A stretch of 64,000 nucleotides of DNA from Clavibacter sp. A6099 (GTDB lineage Bacteria > Actinomycetota > Actinomycetes > Actinomycetales > Microbacteriaceae). Made by a program: the position numbers and the translations under genes. Below the pieces are notes generated by a model. That model was not told the DNA's origin and searched no databases. It worked only from the letters and a program-made list of their open reading frames with translations. Positions 45,916-54,065 of this stretch are shown piece by piece (the stretch's first letter is position 1; each line of letters opens with the position of its first letter). Location: contig NZ_CP083439.1 of NCBI RefSeq assembly GCF_021919125.1, positions 868,001 through 932,000 of the forward strand, given 5' to 3'.

Positions 45916-46803
45916 ATGAGAATTGCCGTCACCGGAGGCTCGGGGAAGCTCGGCCGCCACGTCGTGGCCGACCTGCGCGCCCACGGACACGAAGTCACCA
46001 ACATCGACCAGGTGGGGGAGCGCGGATCCGGCTACGTCCGCGTGGACACCACCGACTACGGGCAGGTGATCGATGCGCTCTTCGGCGTCCAGGACCTGCA
46101 CGAGGGTTTCGACGCCATCGTGCACCTCGCCGCGATCCCCGCACCCGCGATCCTGAGCGACGTGGCCACGTTCCACAACAACATGCTCACGAGCTTCAAC
46201 GTCTTCCAGGCCGCGCGGCGGGCGGGCATCCGGAAGATCGTCTACGCGTCGAGCGAGACCGTGCTCGGCCTCCCCTTCGACGTCCCGCCGCCGTACATCC
46301 CGGTCGACGAGGAGTACCCGGCGCAGCCGAACAGCACCTACTCGCTCGTCAAGCACCTCGAGGAGCAGATGGCGATCGAGCTGTGCCGCTGGGATCCCGA
46401 GCTGCAGGTCACCGCGCTCCGCTTCTCCAACGTCATGGACGTCGACGACTACGAGGAGTTCCCGGGCTTCGACGACGATGCGCTCGCGCGCAAGTGGAAC
46501 CTGTGGGGCTACATCGACGGCCGCGACGGCGCGCAGGCGGTCCGCAAGGCGCTCGAGCACGACGGGACCGGATTCGACCGATTCATCGTCGCGAACGCCG
46601 ACACCGTGATGAGCCGCTCCAGCGCCGAGCTCGCGGCCGAGGTCTTCCCCGGCGTCGAGGTCACGAGGGAGCTGGGCGAGCACGAGACGCTGCTGTCCAT
46701 CGACAAGGCCCGCCGGATCCTCGGCTACGAGCCCGAGCACACCTGGCGCGACCACGCCCCGGCCACCACGGGCGACGACCCGGTCGCGGGGCACCCGTCG
46801 TGA
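45916..46803 (+). CDS. NAD(P)-dependent epimerase/reductase (extended SDR)
   Basis: A 295-aa Rossmann-fold protein. Cofactor motif VTGGSGKLGRHVVADL at the start; IVHLAAIPAPAILSD, VYASSETVLG (active-site Ser) and TYSLVKHLEEQ (YxxxK) follow. The substrate is likely a sugar or nucleotide sugar, unknown. AAGGAGA lies 10 nt before the ATG. It overlaps the aldo/keto reductase gene by GTGA, suggesting a two-step redox unit. Confidence 0.84.
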   Translation: MRIAVTGGSGKLGRHVVADLRAHGHEVTNIDQVGERGSGYVRVDTTDYGQVIDALFGVQDLHEGFDAIVHLAAIPAPAILSDVATFHNNMLTSFNVFQAARRAGIRKIVYASSETVLGLPFDVPPPYIPVDEEYPAQPNSTYSLVKHLEEQMAIELCRWDPELQVTALRFSNVMDVDDYEEFPGFDDDALARKWNLWGYIDGRDGAQAVRKALEHDGTGFDRFIVANADTVMSRSSAELAAEVFPGVEVTRELGEHETLLSIDKARRILGYEPEHTWRDHAPATTGDDPVAGHPS

Positions 46804-47777
46804 GGTACGTGAAGCTGGGCAGCACGGGCACCGAGGTCTCCGCCATAGCGCTCGGCTGCATGAGCTACGGCGAGCCGACGCGCGGCAACCACGCGTGGAC
46901 GCTCTCGGAGGAGGACTCGATCCCGCTCATCCGTCGTGCGGTGGAGCTCGGGATCACGTTCTTCGACACGGCGAACGTGTACTCCGACGGGTCGAGCGAG
47001 GAGATCACGGGTCGTGCGTTGAAGGCCATGACGAAGCGCGAGGAGGTCGTCATCGCCACCAAGGTGCACGGCGCCATGGGGGAGGGGCCGAACTCCCGTG
47101 GGCTGTCGCGGAAGCACATCATGTGGCAGATCGACGAGAGCCTCCGGCGGCTCGGGACCGACCACGTGGACCTCTACCAGATCCACCGCTTCGACCCGGC
47201 GACCCCGCTCGAGGAGACGCTCGAGGCGCTCGACGACCTCGTGCGCGCCGGCAAGGTGCGCTACCTCGGCGCCTCGTCGATGGACGCGTGGCGGTTCTCC
47301 AAGGCGCTGCACCTGCAGCGGGCGAACGGCTGGGCGCGCTTCGTCACGATGCAGGACCACTACAACCTCGTGAACCGCGAGGAGGAGCGCGAGATGCTGC
47401 CCCTCTGCGCCGACGAGGGCGTGGGATCCCTGCCGTGGAGCCCGCTCGCCCGCGGCCGCCTCACGCGCGACTGGGACGCGACGACCGACCGGAGCGAGAC
47501 GGACGAGTTCGGGAAGACGCTCTACGCCGCGCAGGAGGACTCCGATCGCCGGGTCGCGGCCGCGGTCGCCGAGGTGGCCGGGGCCCGCGGTGTGCCGCGC
47601 GCGCAGGTCGCGCTGGCCTGGGTGTCGCGGAACCCCGTCGTCACCGCGCCCATCGTGGGCGGGACGAAGGTCGCGCACATCGAGGACGCGGTCGCGTCGC
47701 TGGATCTCGAGCTCACGGACGACGAGGTGTCCCTCCTCGAGGAGCACTACGTGCCCCACGCGGTGGTCGGCTACTAG
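46800..47777 (+). CDS. Aldo/keto reductase
   Basis: A 325-aa (alpha/beta)8 NADPH oxidoreductase. Catalytic tetrad positions are visible: Asp and Tyr in FFDTANVYSDGSSEE, Lys in VVIATKVHG and His in YQIHRFDP. Cofactor-site segment SLPWSPLARGRLTRD and the end VGGTKVAHIEDAV are typical. GTG start in a GTGA overlap with the SDR gene. A 13-bp hairpin follows. Confidence 0.9.
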   Translation: MRYVKLGSTGTEVSAIALGCMSYGEPTRGNHAWTLSEEDSIPLIRRAVELGITFFDTANVYSDGSSEEITGRALKAMTKREEVVIATKVHGAMGEGPNSRGLSRKHIMWQIDESLRRLGTDHVDLYQIHRFDPATPLEETLEALDDLVRAGKVRYLGASSMDAWRFSKALHLQRANGWARFVTMQDHYNLVNREEEREMLPLCADEGVGSLPWSPLARGRLTRDWDATTDRSETDEFGKTLYAAQEDSDRRVAAAVAEVAGARGVPRAQVALAWVSRNPVVTAPIVGGTKVAHIEDAVASLDLELTDDEVSLLEEHYVPHAVVGY

Positions 47778-47785
47778 CCGCACCG

Positions 47786-47820
47786 GGACCGCCCGCGCCC
47801 TCGACTTGCGCGGGCGGTCC
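47786..47820 (+). terminator. 13-bp hairpin after the aldo/keto reductase gene
   Basis: Arms 47786-47798 (GGACCGCCCGCGC) and 47808-47820 (GCGCGGGCGGTCC) are exact complements with a 9-nt loop. It separates the oxidoreductase pair from the ribosomal operon. Confidence 0.85.
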
Positions 47821-47835
47821 TCCGTCGCCTACTCT
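47807..47835 (+). promoter_or_regulatory. Probable rplJ promoter
   Basis: TTGCGC (47807-47812) and TACTCT (47830-47835) are 17 bp apart, a good sigma-70-type spacing. Its -35 overlaps the preceding terminator. Transcription would begin about 47842, giving a ~235-nt leader for rplJ. Confidence 0.6.
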
Positions 47836-47910
47836 GAGCGGAGCCACAGACCGCTGGTCGTCGGCGTGCCTCCGCGAGGGGATGCGCCGGACGAAGGTTC
47901 ACTCATGTGA

Positions 47911-48000
47911 AGGCCCGCGCAGGTGATCGAAGCACGATGCAGCGCATGCCCTGAGGGCCTGCGCGACACTCCCGCTCCGGCCTCCTGTGCCGGAGCGTTT
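47911..48000 (+). ncRNA. L10-type ribosomal protein leader with attenuator hairpin
   Basis: In the rplJ 5' leader, CGCGCAGG (47916-47923) can pair with CCTGCGCG (47958-47965), enclosing an internal region like the L10-binding element. A second hairpin, CGCTCCGGC (47973-47981) with GCCGGAGCG (47989-47997), is followed by TTT and resembles an intrinsic terminator. This is the layout of L10 leaders, where L10(L12)4 binding governs rplJL expression. Structure seen; function inferred. Confidence 0.65.
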
Positions 48001-48077
48001 CTCATGTGTGCAGCCGGGGGCTGCCAGCACCTCGCACCGCTTCCGCGGTGTCGGGGAACCACGTGATAAGGAGTGCC

Positions 48078-48593
48078 ATGGCGAACAAGGAAGCCTCGGT
48101 CGCCGAGCTCGCGGAGAAGTTCCGCAGCTCGAACGCCGTACTGCTCACCGAGTACCGCGGTCTCACCGTTGCCCAGCTCAAGCAGCTGCGGAAGAGCATC
48201 AGTGCAGACGCGACCTACGCCGTGGTGAAGAACACGCTGACCAAGATCGCGGCGAACCAGGCGGGGATCTCGTCGTTCGACGACGAGCTCGTCGGCCCGT
48301 CCGCGATCGCGTTCGTGCACGGCGACACCGTCGCCGTCGCGAAGGCTCTGCGCACCTTCACCAAGGCCAACCCTCTTCTCGTCGTGAAGGGCGGTTACTT
48401 CGACGGCAACCCCCTGACGGCGGACGAGGTGAACAAGCTCGCCGACCTCGAGTCGCGGGAGGTGCTGCTGGGCAAGCTCGCCGGCGCCTTCAAGGCCTCG
48501 CTCTTCGGCGCGGCGTACCTGTTCAACGCACCGCTCTCGCAGGCCGTACGCACCGTCGAGGCGCTGCGCGAGAAGCAGGAATCGGCTCAGTAG
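48078..48593 (+). CDS. rplJ: 50S ribosomal protein L10
   Basis: A 171-aa protein forming the base of the L7/L12 stalk. Seen: [47 protein letters not shown] and the C-terminal helix region that binds L12 dimers ([15 protein letters not shown]). AAGGAG lies 7 nt before the ATG. A ~240-nt leader with an attenuator-like hairpin precedes it, and rplL follows after 75 nt. Confidence 0.97.
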   Translation: MANKEASVAELAEKFRSSNAVLLTEYRGLTVAQLKQLRKSISADATYAVVKNTLTKIAANQAGISSFDDELVGPSAIAFVHGDTVAVAKALRTFTKANPLLVVKGGYFDGNPLTADEVNKLADLESREVLLGKLAGAFKASLFGAAYLFNAPLSQAVRTVEALREKQESAQ

Positions 48594-48668
48594 CACCCCT
48601 CGGGTCCCATCCCCGGGGCGCGATGCACTGATCCCAAGAGACACCACACCAACCCAAGGAGATACACA

Positions 48669-49052
48669 ATGGCAAAGCTGTCTAACGACGAGCTCATCGA
48701 GGCCTTCAAGGAGCTCACGCTCATCGAGCTCAGCGACTTCGTCAAGAAGTTCGAGGAGGTCTTCGAGGTCACCGCCGCGGCCCCCGTCGCCGCTGCCGCC
48801 GCCCCCGGCGCCGCTGCCCCCGCCGAGGAGGTCGAGGAGAAGACCGCGTTCGACGTCATCCTCGAGGCCGCCGGCGACAAGAAGATCCAGGTCATCAAGG
48901 AGGTGCGCGCCCTCACCAGCCTCGGCCTCGGTGAGGCGAAGGCCCTCGTCGACGGAGCCCCCAAGGCCGTCCTGGAGGGCGCCAACAAGGAGGCCGCCGA
49001 CAAGGCGAAGGCCCAGCTCGAGGCCGCGGGCGCGACGGTCACCGTCAAGTAG
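48669..49052 (+). CDS. rplL: 50S ribosomal protein L7/L12
   Basis: A 127-aa stalk protein. The N-terminal dimerisation part ([20 protein letters not shown]), Ala/Pro-rich hinge ([17 protein letters not shown]) and C-terminal factor-binding domain ([20 protein letters not shown], then [18 protein letters not shown]) are all standard. AAGGAG precedes the ATG. A 16-bp hairpin ends the operon. Confidence 0.98.
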   Translation: MAKLSNDELIEAFKELTLIELSDFVKKFEEVFEVTAAAPVAAAAAPGAAAPAEEVEEKTAFDVILEAAGDKKIQVIKEVRALTSLGLGEAKALVDGAPKAVLEGANKEAADKAKAQLEAAGATVTVK

Positions 49053-49073
49053 CTCGCACCACCGCACAGCGCT

Positions 49074-49107
49074 CAGGGCGCCGATCCCCTCGGGGGTCGG
49101 CGCCCTG
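49074..49107 (+). terminator. Long hairpin after rplL
   Basis: CAGGGCGCCGA (49074-49084) pairs with TCGGCGCCCTG (49097-49107), and the stem continues inward through CCCC/GGGG to a 2-nt tip. It lies between convergent rplL and the LuxR gene. Confidence 0.88.
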
Positions 49108-49130
49108 CGTCGTCCCCGGTGCCCGTCGGC

Positions 49131-50750
49131 TCAGGCGACGCCCGGCCGCAGGTCGTGCCCGAGGGCGCGCGCCCGCTCCACGGCCTCGGATCGCGACGTC
49201 GCGTCGAGCTTGCGGTACGCGCTCCGCACGTGCGACTTCACCGTGTTGGGCGAGATGAAGAGCCGGGCGGCGATCTGCGTCACCGTCAGGCCGTCGGCCA
49301 GGCACGCGACGATGATGCGCTCGCGGTCGGTGAGCGGATCCACCGGCGCGGACTCGACGCGCACCCGCCCCGCGCGGACGCCGACGAGCATCTCCCGCAC
49401 GTCCGGCAGCTGGTCCCGCTCGAGGGCGCGGTCGAGCAGCGCATGCGACGCCGCGGCGGGGAACACCGCGAAGGGGCGCAGGACGCCGGTCTTCACGGCG
49501 TGGAGCGCCGCGCGGTCGAAGGCGTGGTCGCTCCGGGCGTGGTCGCCGAGGCCGTGGTACGCGGCCGCGACCACGAGCAGCACGTCGTCGAGGGTGCGCC
49601 CCGAGTGCGCGTCGCCGAGCGCGAGGCAGTCCGCCATCTGGGCGAGGGCGCCGACGTGGTCGTCGGCCTGGACCCGCAGCCGACCGGCGACCATCGCCGG
49701 GCATGTGGAGTGCTGCGCCGTCGGCTCCAGCGTGCGGAGCAGGTCCCACGCCGCGGCCGGCTGGTCCAGGTGCACGAGGAGCGACGCCCGCAGCGTGTCG
49801 CGCATGGTCGGGACGGGGCCGTGCTCCGCCCAGCCCACGCCGAGGTTGTGCAGCCGTCGCAGGTGCTCGAGCGCGTCGAGCCGGAGGCCCCGGATCGCGG
49901 CCACGGTGGCCTCGGCGTAGCGGGCGAGCAGCTCCCAGTCGGTGCCGTCGCTCGCGGGACGGAGGCCGTCGACGATGAGGGTCGCCTCGTCCGGACGCGT
50001 CTCGTCGACCGCGATCAGCGTGGCGGCGATCTCGGCCGGCGCGAGGAACCCGCTGCGGGCCAGCGCTGGATCGGCCCCCGGCGAGGCCAGCAGGCCGCGG
50101 GCGCGCAGGACGAGGTCGCGTGCCTCCTCGATCTCGCCGAGGCAGTACGCGAGGTAGGCGAGCGCGCCGCGGCACTCGAGCCGGTCGGGCAGCACGAGGT
50201 GGCGCTCGCCCAGGCCCTCCGCGATGCGGAGCTCGTCGCGCGCCGCGGTGAAGTCCCCGAGGTGCGTGAGGACGAGGCCGTGCTGCAGCGCGACGCGGGC
50301 CTGGAGGGTGATGCGCTCCTGCAGCGGGATCCCGCGCTCGGTGTCGAGGATCGCCCGGGCCTCGTCGAGGCAGTCGCGCGCCTCGGTCAGCCGGCCCACG
50401 CGCCGGTCGCCCGCGGCCCGGTGCACGAGCACCGCCGCACGGGTGGGGGCGCTCGGGGCGGGATCCGCGGTGAGGAGGAGGTCGAGCGCGGACCGGTAGG
50501 CGATCGAGGCCCGCCGGTCGGACGCGACCGCGCCGCGGTAGGTGGCGGCCATGCCGGTGACGAGCAGGACGTCGTGCTCCCACAGCGCCGGGTCGAGGCG
50601 GTCGTAGAGGGCGCGGATGCGGTCGGGGTGGAGGTCGACGTGCCGGGGCCACCCGGCGGCGAGGAGCGATGCGGCGCGCGCGTCGGCCCCGCCGGCGATG
50701 GCCTCGCTGATCGCGTGCTCGAGGCCGTCGATGGTCGGCGCGTCGCTCAT
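49131..50750 (-). CDS. LuxR-family regulator with TPR-like helical domain
   Basis: A 539-aa protein. Residues 1 to about 460 are all-helical repeats resembling the TPR/arm region of MalT-type regulators (for example ARDCLDEARAILDTERG and LRASLLVHLDQPAAAWDLL), but there is no P-loop ATPase module in front, so it is not a full LAL regulator. The C-terminal LuxR domain is intact: LTDRERIIVACLADGLTVTQ followed by SPNTVKSHVRSAYRKL. GAAGGA precedes the ATG at 50750. It is transcribed away from the MarR gene; its targets are unknown. Confidence 0.82.
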   Translation of the reverse strand: MSDAPTIDGLEHAISEAIAGGADARAASLLAAGWPRHVDLHPDRIRALYDRLDPALWEHDVLLVTGMAATYRGAVASDRRASIAYRSALDLLLTADPAPSAPTRAAVLVHRAAGDRRVGRLTEARDCLDEARAILDTERGIPLQERITLQARVALQHGLVLTHLGDFTAARDELRIAEGLGERHLVLPDRLECRGALAYLAYCLGEIEEARDLVLRARGLLASPGADPALARSGFLAPAEIAATLIAVDETRPDEATLIVDGLRPASDGTDWELLARYAEATVAAIRGLRLDALEHLRRLHNLGVGWAEHGPVPTMRDTLRASLLVHLDQPAAAWDLLRTLEPTAQHSTCPAMVAGRLRVQADDHVGALAQMADCLALGDAHSGRTLDDVLLVVAAAYHGLGDHARSDHAFDRAALHAVKTGVLRPFAVFPAAASHALLDRALERDQLPDVREMLVGVRAGRVRVESAPVDPLTDRERIIVACLADGLTVTQIAARLFISPNTVKSHVRSAYRKLDATSRSEAVERARALGHDLRPGVA

Positions 50751-50882
50751 GGGGTCCTTCGGGGCGGGTGCCCGGGCGGGCGGCCGACGTCCCTCCACGC
50801 TACGTCCCCGCGGTCACCCGGGTCGAGGCGAGGGGCGGGGCTTTCCGTTCGAGGACATCCCGAGACGGGGGACGACATGCGC

Positions 50883-50895
50883 ATAGCTTGGCTAT
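50883..50895. promoter_or_regulatory. ATAGC-TTG-GCTAT dyad, probable MarR operator and -10
   Basis: ATAGC (50883-50887) and GCTAT (50891-50895) form a dyad that overlaps a TATACA -10-like element (50893-50898), 12 nt before the MarR start codon. MarR-family operators often have this TATAGC...GCTATA form, so autorepression is likely. Confidence 0.62.
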
Positions 50896-50906
50896 ACACT
50901 TGTCGC

Positions 50907-51356
50907 ATGACCGATCACGACCTGCGTGCCCTCCTCGGCGATCTGGTGACCGCCGGGCACCGGCTCACGCGGCTCGCCGCGCACGAGGTCGGCGGCTCGA
51001 GCTCGCCCGCCGTCTGGCGCACCCTCTCGGTGCTCGTGACGTGGCCGGGCGGGATGCGCCTCGGCGTACTCGCCGAGCGCAGCCGCGTCTCGCAGCCCAC
51101 GACCACCAAGATCGTGCGCTCGCTCGTCGGCCAGGGATGGATCGCGCAGGTGGCCGACCCGTCCGACGCCCGCGCGACCCTCCTCGAGATCACGCCGGCC
51201 GGCCGCGCCGCGCTCGACGACTGGCGCGACCGCCTGGCCACCGCGCTCGTGCCGCGCTTCGCCGACCTCCCGGCCGCCGACGTGGCCGCGCTCGCGCGCG
51301 CCGTCGAGGTGGTCATGGCGCGCGTCGACGGCGGCCCCGCGTCCGCGAGCGACTGA
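50907..51356 (+). CDS. MarR-family transcriptional regulator
   Basis: A 149-aa winged-helix regulator. Seen: WRTLSVLVTWPGGMRLGVLA, then RSRVSQPTTTKIVRSLVGQG (recognition helix) and the wing VADPSDARATLLEITPAGRA. The ATG at 50907 keeps the operator outside the gene; an ATG at 50877 would put it inside the coding sequence. The MFS gene follows after 102 nt of low-complexity CATCC/CACCG-rich DNA and is its likely target. Confidence 0.88.
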   Translation: MTDHDLRALLGDLVTAGHRLTRLAAHEVGGSSSPAVWRTLSVLVTWPGGMRLGVLAERSRVSQPTTTKIVRSLVGQGWIAQVADPSDARATLLEITPAGRAALDDWRDRLATALVPRFADLPAADVAALARAVEVVMARVDGGPASASD

Positions 51357-51458
51357 CCGCCGCACCGCACCGCACCACCAGACCGCCCCACCCGACCGCA
51401 CCCATCCATCCATCCGCACCGCCCATCCGCACCGAGCCCAGGAGGCGACACCGCACCC

Positions 51459-52691
51459 GTGTCCACCCAGCAGCACGCGTCGTTCCGCGACATCTTCCGC
51501 CAGCCCCGCTCCGTATTCGCCGTCGCCTTCGCGTGCGTCATCGCGTTCATGGGCATCGGGCTCGTCGACCCGATCCTCCCCGCCATCGCCTCGAGCCTCG
51601 ACGCCACCGCCACCGAGACCGAGCTCCTCTTCACGAGCTACCTGCTCGTCACCGGCCTCGCGATGCTCATCACGAGCTGGATCTCCAGCCGCATCGGCGC
51701 CAAGCGCACCCTCCTCATCGGCTTGGCGATCATCGTGGTCTTCGCCGCGGCGGCAGGCCTGTCCCAGGACGTGGAGCAGGTCATCGGCTTCCGCGCCGGC
51801 TGGGGCCTCGGCAACGCGCTCTTCATCTCGACCGCGCTCGCGACCATCGTCGGATCCGCGTCCGGCGGCACGGCGTCCGCGATCATGCTCTACGAGGCGG
51901 CGCTCGGCCTCGGCATCGCGGTCGGCCCGCTGCTCGGCGGCCTGCTCGGCAGCTGGAGCTGGCGCGGCCCGTTCTTCGGCACCGCGACGCTCATGGCGGT
52001 CGGCTTCGTCGCGATCCTCGCCCTCCTCGGGAAGGACGCCGGGCCCCGCGCGCCCATGCGCCTCTCCGCACCGCTGCGCGCCCTGCGCACCCCCGCGCTC
52101 GCGGTGCTCGCCGCCGCCGCGCTGTTCTACAACATCGGCTTCTTCGTGCTGCTCGCCTACACGCCGTTCCCGCTGGGCTTCGACGCCATCGGCCTCGGCC
52201 TCACCTTCTTCGGCTGGGGCGTCGGTCTCGCGATCACGTCGGTGCTGGTGGCGCCGCTCCTCACGAGGCGCATGGCGCGCACGTCGGTGCTCCGGCTCGT
52301 GCTCCCGCTGCTCGCCGTCGACCTCGCCGCGGCCGGGCTCGTGGTGCGGTCGGCCGCGAGCCTCGTGGTCTGCGTGATCCTCGGCGGGCTCCTCCTCGGC
52401 GTCCTCAACACCGTGCTCACCGAGTGCGTGATGGAGGCCACCGACCACCCGCGCAGCGTCGCGTCCTCCGCGTACTCGTCCGTGCGGTTCCTCGGCGGCG
52501 CCATCGCCCCGCCCGCGGCGACGGAGCTCGCGGGCCTCTTCTCGGACGCGACGCCGTACTACGCGGCAGCCGGGTCGGTCCTCGTCGCCCTCGTGATCGT
52601 GGTGGCCGGCCACCGCTGGCTCCGCCGCGTCGACGAGGCGCCGGTCGACGCCCTCGAGGAGGCGCAGGCGGTCACCGCGGGCGACGCCTGA
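51459..52691 (+). CDS. MFS transporter (drug-efflux type)
   Basis: A 410-aa membrane protein with 12 predicted helices. The first helix ends GIGLVDPILPAIASSL and is followed by ETELLFTSYLLVTGLAMLIT and the motif A region SRIGAKRTLLIGLAI. A helix-5 signature like that of antiporters is present (LYEAALGLGIAVGPLLGGLL). The GTG at 51459 is the first start; AGGAGG lies 13 nt upstream, farther than normal. Probably a MarR-controlled exporter; the substrate is unknown. Confidence 0.86.
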   Translation: MSTQQHASFRDIFRQPRSVFAVAFACVIAFMGIGLVDPILPAIASSLDATATETELLFTSYLLVTGLAMLITSWISSRIGAKRTLLIGLAIIVVFAAAAGLSQDVEQVIGFRAGWGLGNALFISTALATIVGSASGGTASAIMLYEAALGLGIAVGPLLGGLLGSWSWRGPFFGTATLMAVGFVAILALLGKDAGPRAPMRLSAPLRALRTPALAVLAAAALFYNIGFFVLLAYTPFPLGFDAIGLGLTFFGWGVGLAITSVLVAPLLTRRMARTSVLRLVLPLLAVDLAAAGLVVRSAASLVVCVILGGLLLGVLNTVLTECVMEATDHPRSVASSAYSSVRFLGGAIAPPAATELAGLFSDATPYYAAAGSVLVALVIVVAGHRWLRRVDEAPVDALEEAQAVTAGDA

Positions 52692-52733
52692 CGCGCGGCA
52701 GGCGCATCCCGCCGCCCCCGATCCCGCCCGCCC

Positions 52734-53753
52734 TCACGGCGCGTGCGGGGCCGGGGGCGCTGTCGTGCTGGTGCGCGCCTGGAAGTCGACGGGCACCGTC
52801 GCGGTGCGATCCGTGGCGCCCTCCGCCGCGAGCCCCTCGAACACCATGCCCACGGCGGCCCGCCCCTGCAGCCGCGGGTGCTGCTCGACGGTGGTCAGCC
52901 CGAAGAGCGGCGCGAGCGCGTGCCCGTCGATCCCGGCGACCGAGAGCTCGGCGGGCACGGCGATGCCCAGCTGCCGGGCCGCGAGGATCGTCCCGATGGC
53001 GATCTCGTCGGAGGCCGCGAAGATGGCCGTCGGCCGCGTGCGCGGATCGGCGAGCAGCGCCATGGCCGAGCGGAATCCGCCGTCGATCGTGAACTCGGCC
53101 GTCGCGAACCGCGCCTCGAGCCCGCGCGGATCCGCGTCGATCGCCGCCCGGTAGCCCGCGAGCCGCTTCGCGTGCACGAAGAACGCCATCTGCGCGTGCA
53201 GGTCGCCGCCGAGGTGCACGACGCGCGCGTGCCCGAGGCTCAGCAGGTGCTCCGTCGCGAGACGTGCGGCGGCCTCGTCGTCGATGCTCAGGGTGCTCAT
53301 CCCCTCGACCGGCCCGCCGATCCCGACGAGCGGCTTGTCGAGCGCGCGGAGCCGGACGACCTCCGCTGGTGTCAGCGCGACGCTCACCGCGATGACCGCG
53401 TCCACGCGCTTGCGCACGAGGAAGTACTCGAAGACCTTGCGGCGCTGCTCGGGATCCGCGGTGAGGCGGTACAGCGTGAGGTCGTGGTCGGCCTCGATGA
53501 GCGCCTCCTCGATCCCCTCGAGCAGCTCCGCGAAGAACCACCGGTTGATGAAGGGCATGACGACGCCCACGTTCTTCGACCGGCCGGTCACGAGGCTCGA
53601 CGCGTTCGAGGAGACGACGTAGCCGATCTCCGCGGCGGCCGCGGAGACGCGGTCGCGCGTGCCGGGGGAGACGTAGCCGCGGCCGCTGAGCGCGCGCGAG
53701 GCGGTGGCCTTGGAGACCCCGGCGAGCCGGGCGACGTCGGCGATGGCGCTCAT
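52734..53753 (-). CDS. LacI-family repressor of the sugar ABC operon
   Basis: A 339-aa regulator: LacI helix-turn-helix (IADVARLAGVSKATASRALS with hinge SSNASSLVTGRSKNVGVV) and a periplasmic-binding-protein-like effector domain (PFINRWFFAELLEGIEEAL, IAVSVALTPAEVVRL, FAASDEIAIGTILAARQLGI). GGAGG precedes the ATG at 53753. It is divergent from the sugar-binding protein gene, with two palindromes of LacI operator type between them, so it should repress that operon until a sugar binds. Confidence 0.93.
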   Translation of the reverse strand: MSAIADVARLAGVSKATASRALSGRGYVSPGTRDRVSAAAAEIGYVVSSNASSLVTGRSKNVGVVMPFINRWFFAELLEGIEEALIEADHDLTLYRLTADPEQRRKVFEYFLVRKRVDAVIAVSVALTPAEVVRLRALDKPLVGIGGPVEGMSTLSIDDEAAARLATEHLLSLGHARVVHLGGDLHAQMAFFVHAKRLAGYRAAIDADPRGLEARFATAEFTIDGGFRSAMALLADPRTRPTAIFAASDEIAIGTILAARQLGIAVPAELSVAGIDGHALAPLFGLTTVEQHPRLQGRAAVGMVFEGLAAEGATDRTATVPVDFQARTSTTAPPAPHAP

Positions 53754-53805
53754 CGCGCTCCCTCCATCGGGACCCGCGGCGCCTCGTCGCGCCGGACGCG
53801 CGCAC

Positions 53806-53819
53806 TGGAAGCGGTTCCA
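53806..53819. promoter_or_regulatory. LacI-type operator 1
   Basis: TGGAAGCGGTTCCA: arms TGGAA and TTCCA around GCGG, the layout of LacI/GalR operators. It is 53 nt upstream of the regulator start, suited to autoregulation. Confidence 0.7.
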
Positions 53820-53913
53820 GGATGCGCGGGGGCCGAGTCCGATGATGGACCATCCGCGGCGCGTGCGCCCAGGCCGACGCCGCGAGGTAGACCGTTTCGT
53901 TACCTCAGCCACC

Positions 53914-53942
53914 TTGCCGTGACCTGCGAGCTCCCCTACGTT
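53914..53942 (+). promoter_or_regulatory. Probable promoter of the sugar ABC operon
   Basis: TTGCCG (53914-53919) and TACGTT (53937-53942) with a 17-bp spacer. Operator 2 starts 8 nt after the -10, over the expected transcription start. Confidence 0.65.
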
Positions 53943-53949
53943 GACCTGT

Positions 53950-53961
53950 GGAACCGGTTCC
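53950..53961. promoter_or_regulatory. LacI-type operator 2 (GGAACCGGTTCC)
   Basis: A perfect 12-bp palindrome with a central CG, over the predicted +1 of the sugar operon. A weaker relative, GGAAAGGTTTTC, follows at 53971. The remaining leader to 54065 shows nothing else. Confidence 0.75.
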
Positions 53962-54065
53962 CCATATGGAGGAAAGGTTTTCAGGCGACGGCGCCTCACC
54001 CGCCGACGCGCGCATGACAGGACGGCGGGGAGGACCCGCATCCACTCGATGAAGAGGAGACGCAC

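Noticed and set aside
51360-51440. Repeat element of CATCC/CACCG between MarR and MFS genes
   Set aside because: Low-complexity drift with only three or four short CATC units; no defined period or symmetry.
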